A DNA stretch of 11,746 nt from Campylobacteraceae bacterium. Lineage in GTDB: Bacteria; Campylobacterota; Campylobacteria; Campylobacterales; Sulfurovaceae. The notes below the pieces were generated by a model that was not told where the DNA came from, did no database searches, and saw only the letters and a list, made by a program, of their open reading frames with translations. Location: positions 1-11,746 of the forward strand of contig JALSHP010000304.1 of assembly GCA_026982175.1 (NCBI GenBank), read 5' to 3'. Position 1 is the first letter of the stretch, and every line of letters begins with the position of its first letter. This document shows positions 6,617-11,746 of this stretch, one piece after another. The position numbers were made by a program, and so were the translations under genes.

Positions 6617-7600
6617 ATGGATGTTAATAACACATTAAGTGGTTTCAACTCAATGGCCGCAACTTTTTCCAAAGATGTGGATCAAGCATTTTGGATAAAC
6701 TTTTGGATTTCAATCATTTTAGGCTTATCAGTACTCATTCCAATGTTCTATTTTGCATGGAAATACAGAGCGTCTAATGTTAAAGATGAAGAGATTGAAA
6801 ACATTACACACAACACAAAACTTGAAATTGCATGGACACTTATTCCAACAATTATGATGATGTTTCTTTTCTACTATGGTTATAGTTCTATGAAAACACT
6901 TAGAACCATGCCAGCAGAGTCTGAAAGTATTGTCATTCAAGTTGAAGGTTCTAAATGGAAATGGAAATATGAATACCCTGCTAACAAAAATGGATTTGTT
7001 CATAAAATCACTTCAGTTTATGACAAAAAAATTGGGGATGTAAAAAGAGGACTTTATGTTCCTGTTGGCACAAATATCATCTTAAAAATGACAGCACCAC
7101 TTAACGATGTCATTCACTCGTACTATATTCCTGCTTTCCGTATGAAAGAAGATGTGGTTCCAGGTCGTACAACAAAACAATGGTTCAAAGCTGATAAAGT
7201 GGGAACGTATGATGTTGAGTGTGCAGAGTACTGTGGTACAGCCCACTCATACATGTACTCTAAAGTTGTGGTTATGGAACAAGCAGAGTATGATGCATGG
7301 TTTGCAACTGAAGGAAAAACACCTTATGAAGATGCCAATGCAGAACCAATCTCAAAAGGTCAAGCACTTTATGAAGATAATGGATGTTCAGGATGTCACT
7401 CAATTGATTCTACCGACACCATCGTAGGACCAGGACTTAAAGGTATTGGTGAGAAACATGATGCAGCATATTTAAAAAATGCACTTGTGAATCCAGACAA
7501 AGATGTACCTGAAGGATTCTTCCCAGGAGTAATGCCACCATTTGCACTTCCAGATGAAGACATTGCAGAACTTGTAAAATATATGCAAGAAAATAAATAA
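6617..7600 (+). CDS. coxB: Cytochrome c oxidase subunit II with fused C-terminal cytochrome c
   Basis: Electron-entry subunit, 327 aa. Two N-terminal TM helices (about 26-46 and 71-90) are followed by a periplasmic cupredoxin domain. The CuA ligands are all visible: H167 (VIHSYY), then C202, E204, C206, H210 and M213 in ECAEYCGTAHSYM. An aromatic stretch (GSKWKWKYEYP, 111-121) marks the usual electron-entry surface. The C-terminal part is a class I cytochrome c: C257-x-x-C260-H261 binds heme c and M306 (GVMPPF) is the probable sixth ligand. This makes the enzyme caa3-like. No lipobox is seen at the N-terminus. GGGAGG about 7 bases before the ATG is a strong ribosome binding site. The gene lies after subunits I, III and IV, whereas in most operons subunit II comes first. 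Confidence 0.97.
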   Translation: MDVNNTLSGFNSMAATFSKDVDQAFWINFWISIILGLSVLIPMFYFAWKYRASNVKDEEIENITHNTKLEIAWTLIPTIMMMFLFYYGYSSMKTLRTMPAESESIVIQVEGSKWKWKYEYPANKNGFVHKITSVYDKKIGDVKRGLYVPVGTNIILKMTAPLNDVIHSYYIPAFRMKEDVVPGRTTKQWFKADKVGTYDVECAEYCGTAHSYMYSKVVVMEQAEYDAWFATEGKTPYEDANAEPISKGQALYEDNGCSGCHSIDSTDTIVGPGLKGIGEKHDAAYLKNALVNPDKDVPEGFFPGVMPPFALPDEDIAELVKYMQENK

Positions 7601-7611
7601 AAGTCTTCTCA

Positions 7612-8475
7612 ATGATAAAAGACTTTTTTATTGTTACTAAATTTATTCTCTCTTTTGCAGTCTCTTTGTCTGCTCTCTTTGCCTACATTATGGCAAAGGG
7701 AGATGTGGGAATAGATATGTTACTCGCAACACTTGCTGTAATTCTTGTGGCTATGGGGGTTTCAACCCTCAACCAAGTCCAAGAATACAAAGAAGATGCT
7801 CTTATGGAACGTACCAAAAACCGTCCTATCGCAGCTGGACGCATGACTCCTCGTACTGGTTATATTATCTCTGCTACTTTAGTTATTTTATCCATGATAC
7901 TTATCTATAATCTCTTGGGCTTATTAGGAATTAACATTTTCATGTTTGCTTTTATTTGGTATAACTTAATGTATACACCTCTTAAGAAAAAATCAGCTTT
8001 AGCTGTTGTACCTGGTGCAATTTTAGGGGCTATTCCACCTGCTGTTGGTTGGCTGGTTGCAGGTAATTCTTTAATGGAGTTAGAGTTTCTAGCCTTGGCA
8101 CTCTACTTTTTTATTTGGCAAATTCCTCACTATTGGTTACTCGTTATGTTGTTTTATGGTGATTATAAAGAGGCTGGTTATCCAACTGCTATGCGTCTCT
8201 TTGGACAAGGGAGTTTACAACGATTGACTTTTATATGGTTAATTTTTACCATTCAATCAGGTATTTTTTTGGTTTCTATTTTTGAACCCTATACTGCTTC
8301 TATTGTAGCAAGTATTATTGTTGGTATTTGGGCATTTATCTCCTCTTTAGAGTTACTCAAAGAGAAATTTGTTTTAAGCAATGCACGTTCAGTATTTTGG
8401 AAAATTAATGCGGCTTTCTTAGCCATTATTATTATTTTAAGTATTGATGAATATATTAAACATCAAATTGCCTAA
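7612..8475 (+). CDS. ctaB: Protoheme IX farnesyltransferase (heme O synthase)
   Basis: Inner-membrane UbiA-family prenyltransferase, 287 aa, that adds a farnesyl group to heme B to give heme O. The first prenyl-diphosphate/Mg motif is N54-x3-E58-x3-D62 within NQVQEYKEDALMERT, followed by the CtaB-specific RTKNRPIAAGRM. The second is WQIPHYWLLVM...GDYKEAGYP (D184, E187), also CtaB-specific and separating it from UbiA and other family members. Many TM helices fill the remainder. It begins 11 bases after subunit II with little Shine-Dalgarno (TCTTCTCA before the ATG), so translation may depend on coupling. No heme A synthase (CtaA) follows. Last gene of the oxidase operon. Confidence 0.95.
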   Translation: MIKDFFIVTKFILSFAVSLSALFAYIMAKGDVGIDMLLATLAVILVAMGVSTLNQVQEYKEDALMERTKNRPIAAGRMTPRTGYIISATLVILSMILIYNLLGLLGINIFMFAFIWYNLMYTPLKKKSALAVVPGAILGAIPPAVGWLVAGNSLMELEFLALALYFFIWQIPHYWLLVMLFYGDYKEAGYPTAMRLFGQGSLQRLTFIWLIFTIQSGIFLVSIFEPYTASIVASIIVGIWAFISSLELLKEKFVLSNARSVFWKINAAFLAIIIILSIDEYIKHQIA

Positions 8476-8484
8476 GCCAACACT

Positions 8485-8511
8485 TATCTGTCTCTTTTTA
8501 AGAGATAGATA
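8485..8511 (+). terminator. Hairpin after the oxidase operon, possible terminator or mRNA-end stabiliser
   Basis: TATCTGTCTCTT (8485-8496) pairs with AAGAGATAGATA (8500-8511) over 12 positions, one of them G-U, around a TTT loop. It starts 10 bases after the ctaB stop codon. There is no U-tract after the stem (GCTAAACTTC follows), so it is not a textbook rho-independent terminator. It may protect the operon 3' end or attenuate read-through. Confidence 0.45.
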
Positions 8512-8521
8512 GCTAAACTTC

Positions 8522-8548
8522 TATAAAGACTAAAATCTAGTCCTTATA
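8522..8548 (+). repeat. Second inverted repeat between ctaB and the next cluster
   Basis: TATAAAGACTA (8522-8532) and TAGTCCTTATA (8538-8548) pair at 10 of 11 positions around a 5-base loop. AAAATTTTAT follows. The repeat could be a weak terminator for ctaB, or an operator for the gene at 8582, because each arm also contains a TATAAA- or TATAAG-like element that could act as a -10 box. The sequence does not decide between these. Confidence 0.4.
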
Positions 8549-8581
8549 AAATTTTATCTACCACAAAAAAGGAACTAAACA

Positions 8582-9118
8582 ATGACTACCCAAGAAAAGA
8601 ACAGAGAAGAGATGTTTTCACTTGAAGCACTCTTTTCAAGCATCATCAAGATAAAAAATGGCGTTGCAAAAAAAAGACTTATCTTTGACCAAGGAGCAGT
8701 TGGAGGCATTGCCTCAAAATGGGTAATCCTTTTTTTAATCTCTCTTCCAATCATGCTTTATGCAGGGATTTTTAATCCTATCATCTTTAACATGTTGGGC
8801 ATTGCTCAAGCGATTATCTTCTTTGTGGTCTTTTTATCAATGGTCATGATTATGGTTTTTGCAATTATTTTTATTAACAATTCAAAAGTCACTAGAAAAA
8901 TCATGCCTACATGGGAGCAATCATTTAAAGATATTGATTTAAAATTAGCATTGGCTTCAGCAGGAACTCCCTATAAAGAGTTCTTAAAACATTACGCTAA
9001 AGCCGTTCAAGATGGCTTAACAGGTGAAGCACTTGAAAAGCGTTTACAAGAAAATTTTGCTCAAATGGAATCAGAAAACCAAACACTTGTAGATGCCATA
9101 AAGAGAGGAAAAAGATAG
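8582..9118 (+). CDS. Predicted membrane protein of unknown function (two TM helices)
   Basis: I do not recognise a family. The 178-aa protein has a charged N-terminal region (1-45), two adjacent hydrophobic helices (about 46-66 and 71-99) and a soluble helical C-terminal region (100-178) rich in Lys, Glu and Gln. By the positive-inside rule both ends probably face the cytoplasm (Lys/Arg at 23-32 and 102-106). No Cys, heme or metal motif is seen. GGA 8 bases before the ATG within AAAAAAGGAAC is a fair ribosome binding site. Its stop codon directly abuts the ATG of the Sel1 protein, so the two are co-transcribed. It is separated from ctaB by 106 bp with two hairpins, so a role in oxidase assembly is possible but unsupported. 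Confidence 0.75.
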   Translation: MTTQEKNREEMFSLEALFSSIIKIKNGVAKKRLIFDQGAVGGIASKWVILFLISLPIMLYAGIFNPIIFNMLGIAQAIIFFVVFLSMVMIMVFAIIFINNSKVTRKIMPTWEQSFKDIDLKLALASAGTPYKEFLKHYAKAVQDGLTGEALEKRLQENFAQMESENQTLVDAIKRGKR

Positions 9119-9739
9119 ATGATGAAAAAAATATTATTAAGCCTAAGTCTCTTATTGATAAGCTTAGATTTATCTGCATCAACTCAAGCAGACCTCAAAG
9201 AAAAATGTATAAAAAATGATGCCAAAGCTTGTTATGAATTAGGCGTTCCTTTGACCCAAGGAGACAATGCAAAAGTACAAGATTACTTAGAAGAGGGCAT
9301 GGCATACATGCGTAAAGCTTGTCGTTATGGCGAAAATAGAGCATGTGATGTTATGGGAGAGAGATACTTTAAAGATAAAAATTATATGATTGCCACAAAG
9401 TACCTAAGCAAATCTTGTAACCGTGGGATTAAAACGGCTTGTGAATCGCTAGGGGTTATCTACCGTGATGGTCACTTAAAAAAATTTGACGATGTCAAAG
9501 CCAGAGAATTCTTTGACAAAGCATGTACCCTACACAGTGGTTCAGCATGTTTTAATGTCGCCATTATCTACCGTGCAGGATTGGGTGTTGAAAAAAGTCG
9601 CTCACAAGAGAAAGCGTTTTATAAAAAAGCTTGTGATGAAAACCTCACCGTAGGGTGTGAACGCTTTAGCGAACTTGACAATGAAGACAAAGGAATTGAA
9701 ACAGGCTTCATTGCTACCATTAAAAATTGGTTTAAATAA
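9119..9739 (+). CDS. Secreted Sel1-repeat cysteine-rich protein (HcpA-like)
   Basis: Periplasmic or secreted solenoid protein of 206 aa. The signal peptide is residues 1-20 (Lys-Lys, hydrophobic core, cleavage after LSA). The mature part carries five Cys pairs with the same spacing, C-x7-C: 30/38, 68/76, 100/108, 126/134 and 162/170. Each lies in a KACxxGxxxAC-like helix hairpin, the hallmark of disulfide-bridged Sel1-like repeats in Helicobacter cysteine-rich proteins. That family has been linked to protein-protein interaction and, for some members, weak beta-lactam binding; no such activity can be read here. The last about 30 residues lack repeats. The start is one of two consecutive ATGs (9119 or 9122), with AGAGGA upstream inside the preceding gene. 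It is the second gene of a four-gene cluster. Confidence 0.88.
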   Translation: MMKKILLSLSLLLISLDLSASTQADLKEKCIKNDAKACYELGVPLTQGDNAKVQDYLEEGMAYMRKACRYGENRACDVMGERYFKDKNYMIATKYLSKSCNRGIKTACESLGVIYRDGHLKKFDDVKAREFFDKACTLHSGSACFNVAIIYRAGLGVEKSRSQEKAFYKKACDENLTVGCERFSELDNEDKGIETGFIATIKNWFK

Positions 9740-9746
9740 GATAACT

Positions 9747-9935
9747 ATGGAAACTGAACTCATTGTATTACTTATAAAAGTATTTTTCTTTATGCTCTTT
9801 TTTGTTGGTGGCTACGTTCTTTTGATGTTCAACATCATGAGAGCCGACCAAAATGACATTAAATCACGTAAAGAGCAAGGGTATAATGAAGACATTATTC
9901 CTAAAAAAATAGAGAAAAAAGCAGAAAAGAGGTGA
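9747..9935 (+). CDS. Small single-TM membrane protein, 62 aa
   Basis: Not recognised. The protein begins METELIVLLIK and has one TM helix (about 5-30), then a Lys/Glu-rich cytoplasmic tail (RADQND, KSRKEQG, ending KKIEKKAEKR). The ATG at 9747 follows the Sel1 gene stop by 7 bases. An in-frame upstream ATG at 9657 would overlap the Sel1 coding sequence by over 80 bases and put a polar segment before the TM, so it is rejected. The ribosome binding site is weak (AAG in AAATAAGATAAC), suggesting coupling to the upstream gene. It superficially resembles small accessory proteins of respiratory complexes, but no motif supports that. Confidence 0.65.
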   Translation: METELIVLLIKVFFFMLFFVGGYVLLMFNIMRADQNDIKSRKEQGYNEDIIPKKIEKKAEKR

Positions 9936-9937
9936 CC

Positions 9938-10471
9938 ATGCAAGGCTACATCATTCACTTCAACAAAGAAAAAGCTTATGGATTTATTCGTTCAGAGACC
10001 CAAGAAGAGAACATTTTTGTACATATTTCAGAAGTTAAAAATGCCCAAGAACTTAGCCAAGGTCAAGCCGTAACTTTTGAGTTAAAAACAACGCCTAAAG
10101 GTCTCTCTGCCATCAATGTTATAGCAGGTAAAAAGCAGTACTCCCCCTACCTCATCTTTGGCGTAATCTCTTTTGTTTTTATACTTTTACTCTTCGTTTA
10201 CTTATCTCAACAGATACATTTACTTATCGCCTATCTTCTAAGCATTAATCTTACTACGTTTCTACTCTATGGGTATGACAAGCTCATTTCAAGTGGTGAG
10301 TATTTACGTGTTCCTGAACTAAATCTACAAGCTCTTTCACTTTTAGGTGGTTCACCTGCTGCCCTTTTGGCTCAAAAGTTTTTTAGACATAAGACAATTA
10401 AGGAGTCATTTCAGCTTGTTTATTGGGTTATTGTTATTTTACAAATTGGCTTTCTCATTTGGTTAAAATAA
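9938..10471 (+). CDS. Cold-shock domain fused to DUF1294 membrane domain
   Basis: Two-domain protein of 177 aa. The N-terminal cold-shock domain (1-65) has RNP1 as KAYGFI (12-17) and RNP2 as FVHIS (27-31), so it should bind single-stranded nucleic acid. The rest is membrane embedded (TMs about 70-88, 90-110 and a final one 155-176) and carries the DUF1294 signature: N and F then YGYDK, RVPE..L, LLGGSPAALLAQ and FRHKT-x-K-x-x-F. This domain pairing is known in bacteria; its function is not established. The ATG at 9938 is preferred because AGAGG lies 5 bases upstream; the in-frame GTG at 9932 overlaps that site. The gap to the preceding stop is 2 bases. Last gene of the four-gene cluster. Confidence 0.88.
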   Translation: MQGYIIHFNKEKAYGFIRSETQEENIFVHISEVKNAQELSQGQAVTFELKTTPKGLSAINVIAGKKQYSPYLIFGVISFVFILLLFVYLSQQIHLLIAYLLSINLTTFLLYGYDKLISSGEYLRVPELNLQALSLLGGSPAALLAQKFFRHKTIKESFQLVYWVIVILQIGFLIWLK

Positions 10472-10521
10472 GGTATAAGAAAATATTTAAGACTTCTGTA
10501 AAAAGAAGCTTTATTCATAAC

Positions 10522-10809
10522 TCATAATAATATGCCCTCTTTTATTGCTACGCTATCAATGGCTCGATGTAACTGTTTATCAAATACCACATCTATTTTT
10601 TGTTGACCAATCTCACGTTTTACTTTGACTAAAAAATCTAACTTTTTTGCTACAAGTTTTTTACACTCTTTAGGTCGTAGATACAAATCAATATCTCCCC
10701 CTTTACGATTGTCATCAACACGGCTTCCAAAAAGGTAAATTTCACCCTCTTTGAAGACTTCAATAAAATATTTTTTAATGGCTTGATGTTGTACCGAACT
10801 TAGACGCAT
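10522..10809 (-). CDS. Minimal nucleotidyltransferase (MNT), orphan
   Basis: Soluble 95-aa protein of the nucleotidyltransferase superfamily (COG1708-like). The active site reads GSRVDDNRKGGDIDL: G28-S29 followed by D39 and D41, with a third acidic residue D73 (KIDVVF). All three carboxylates are present, so it should be active. Such proteins usually work as the antitoxin-like half of MNT-HEPN pairs, transferring AMP to the HEPN partner. No HEPN gene or other reading frame of that size lies on either side: 10472-10521 and 10810-10914 are non-coding. The ATG at 10809 has an AAGGA 11 bases upstream, rather far. It lies downstream of mfd in the same orientation, but has its own promoter. Confidence 0.8.
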   Translation of the reverse strand: MRLSSVQHQAIKKYFIEVFKEGEIYLFGSRVDDNRKGGDIDLYLRPKECKKLVAKKLDFLVKVKREIGQQKIDVVFDKQLHRAIDSVAIKEGILL

Positions 10810-10836
10810 GGGAAAAGTATTCCTTATTTTTATTTT

Positions 10837-10865
10837 ATTATAGCCAATCTACCTCTAAAACTCAA
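10837..10865 (-). promoter_or_regulatory. Sigma-70-type promoter of the MNT gene
   Basis: On the minus strand there is TTGAGT (10865-10860), a 17-base spacer, and a perfect TATAAT (10842-10837). The -10 box ends 27 bases before the MNT start codon, giving a leader of roughly 20 nt with the AAGGA ribosome binding site in it. This is the best-formed promoter in the window. Confidence 0.65.
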
Positions 10866-10914
10866 ACTGAAAAACTAGCCTTTTCAAAACACATATAATG
10901 CTCAATATAAAAAA

Positions 10915-11746
10915 CTACTTCCCTTTCAAATACGCAAACGCACAAGCAATCAAATCATCATCATCTTTAGAGTTCGCCTTTAAAAAGAGTCTCTCTTTTG
11001 TTTCATCCACAAACTCAATGAAAACTTTTTCCCCTGTATTGGCAATCTTAGAAATCTTCTGCTCTTTTGCCATCACTTTCATGACCATCACATCTATAAA
11101 TTGTCTTGAAATGGTATCTAGCTTTCCAAATCTATCGGCTATTTCTATCTCTATTTCATGAACTTCACCTGTGGTGTCACATTGTGATAGACGACGATAA
11201 AGCTCTAATCTTAACCTGTCTTCTTCAATCAGCTCTTCATTTAAGTAGGCATCAATGGTGAGTTTAATATCAACATGAACCTCTTCTTCTTCAACCGTAC
11301 CACTTAGCTCTTTTATGGCATCTTCAAGCATTCGTAAATAGAGCGAATACCCTATCTGCTTAATGTGTCCAGATTGGGCTTCACCGATGATGTTTCCACC
11401 CCCACGAATTTCTAAATCGTGAAAGGCTAAAACAGCCCCACTTCCTAGCTCTGAATGTGATTCTAATGCCAAGAGTCGGCGTTTGGCATTGTCGGTTAAA
11501 TGCTCTTTGTCTTCGACCATAAAGTAACAATAGCCCTCAACCCCACCACGTCCTACACGTCCACGCAGTTGGTGCAGGTCGGCAATACCAAAGTTATCTG
11601 CACCATCGACTATCATGGTGTTTGCGTGAGGCATATGTATGCCTGACTCGACAATGGAGGTTGAAAGAAGCACATCGTACTCCCCTGCTTCAAACAACTC
11701 CATCTCTTTTTCGGTTTGCACGGCTGATATTTTGGAATGCAACACA
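10915..11746 (-). CDS. mfd: Transcription-repair coupling factor Mfd, C-terminal part
   Basis: DNA translocase that removes RNA polymerase stalled at lesions and recruits UvrA. Only the last about 277 codons are present; the gene continues beyond the right edge, and the GTG near the edge is an internal Val codon. Visible parts are the end of the second RecA-like helicase domain with motif V (LSTSIVESGIHMPHANT) and motif VI (HLRGRVGR-type, here HQLRGRVGRGG), then the Mfd-specific TRG segment (GSGAVLAFHDLEIRGGGNIIG, Q-SGHIKQIGYSLY). The C-terminal TRCF domain follows (about the last 150 residues, with the DAYLNEELIEEDRLRLELYRRL region). The stop is TAG. The sequence matches Mfd rather than RecG through the TRG and C-terminal domain. 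The following 105 bases before the MNT gene hold no strong terminator. Confidence 0.93.
   Translation of the reverse strand, partial: VLHSKISAVQTEKEMELFEAGEYDVLLSTSIVESGIHMPHANTMIVDGADNFGIADLHQLRGRVGRGGVEGYCYFMVEDKEHLTDNAKRRLLALESHSELGSGAVLAFHDLEIRGGGNIIGEAQSGHIKQIGYSLYLRMLEDAIKELSGTVEEEEVHVDIKLTIDAYLNEELIEEDRLRLELYRRLSQCDTTGEVHEIEIEIADRFGKLDTISRQFIDVMVMKVMAKEQKISKIANTGEKVFIEFVDETKERLFLKANSKDDDDLIACAFAYLKGK

Noticed and set aside
6728..7427. Open frames on the - strand (6728-7003) and in another + frame (7152-7427)
   Set aside because: Both overlap subunit II, which has all CuA and heme c ligands in its own frame; neither has a start signal or a motif.
9657..9746. Upstream ATG that would lengthen the 62-aa membrane protein by 30 residues
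   Set aside because: It would overlap the Sel1 gene by over 80 bases and place an unrelated polar stretch before the TM helix; the ATG at 9747 fits the operon spacing.
10491..10512. Short hairpin CTTCT...AGAAG after the CSD-DUF1294 gene as a terminator
   Set aside because: Only 5 bp of stem with a weak T-run; not distinguishable from chance in this AT-rich DNA.
10866..10890. TGAAAA...TTTTCA dyad as the mfd terminator
   Set aside because: The stem is 6 bp and nearly all A-T, with no proper U-tract in the direction of mfd transcription.
10898..11161. Ser-rich open frame on the + strand at the right edge
   Set aside because: Antisense to the clearly recognised Mfd C-terminal domain; composition is typical of reversed coding sequence.
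1..11746. Defence system, mobile element or CRISPR array
   Set aside because: No transposase, integrase, spaced repeats, att-like direct repeats or defence gene cluster was seen; the lone MNT gene is not enough to call one.

Overview
The window is an AT-rich bacterial segment. It probably comes from a member of the Campylobacterota (Sulfurovum/Sulfurimonas-like). This is inferred from base composition, the flavour of the proteins, the Helicobacter-type cysteine-rich Sel1 protein and T-rich promoters with strong -10 boxes. No taxonomic marker such as rRNA is present, so the assignment is an inference. No mobile element, CRISPR array, tRNA or rRNA was seen.

Left flank (1-2804): the 3' part of an MltB-type lytic transglycosylase on the + strand converges, with a 5-base gap, on a 550-aa HD-domain phosphohydrolase on the - strand. 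A divergent, very AT-rich intergenic region (about 2805-3101) follows. It holds a clear -10 box for the HD gene, two strong inverted repeats and a poorly defined promoter for the oxidase operon.

Centre (3102-8475): a compact six-gene + strand operon encodes a heme-copper oxidase of the caa3/aa3 kind and assembly factors. The order is Sco-type copper chaperone, subunit I, subunit III, subunit IV, subunit II with a fused C-terminal cytochrome c, then heme O synthase (CtaB). Subunit I has the YSHPAVY signature of A2-family oxidases instead of the glutamate of HPEVY, and keeps the D- and K-channel residues. Electrons should pass from cytochrome c through the fused heme c domain and CuA to heme a and the heme a3-CuB site. 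Sco would metallate CuA and CtaB would make heme O. No heme A synthase (CtaA) or Cox11/CtaG is in the window, so whether the enzyme carries heme A or heme O is open. Cultured Campylobacterota mostly rely on cbb3 oxidases, which makes this operon the most notable system here.

Right part (8476-10471): after a 106-bp gap with two hairpins comes a tight four-gene + strand cluster. It encodes a two-TM membrane protein of unknown function, a secreted Sel1/HcpA-like protein with five C-x7-C pairs, a 62-aa single-TM protein, and a cold-shock domain fused to a DUF1294 membrane domain.

Right edge (10522-11746): on the - strand lie an orphan minimal nucleotidyltransferase with its own good sigma-70-type promoter, and the C-terminal part of the transcription-repair coupling factor Mfd, which runs off the window.
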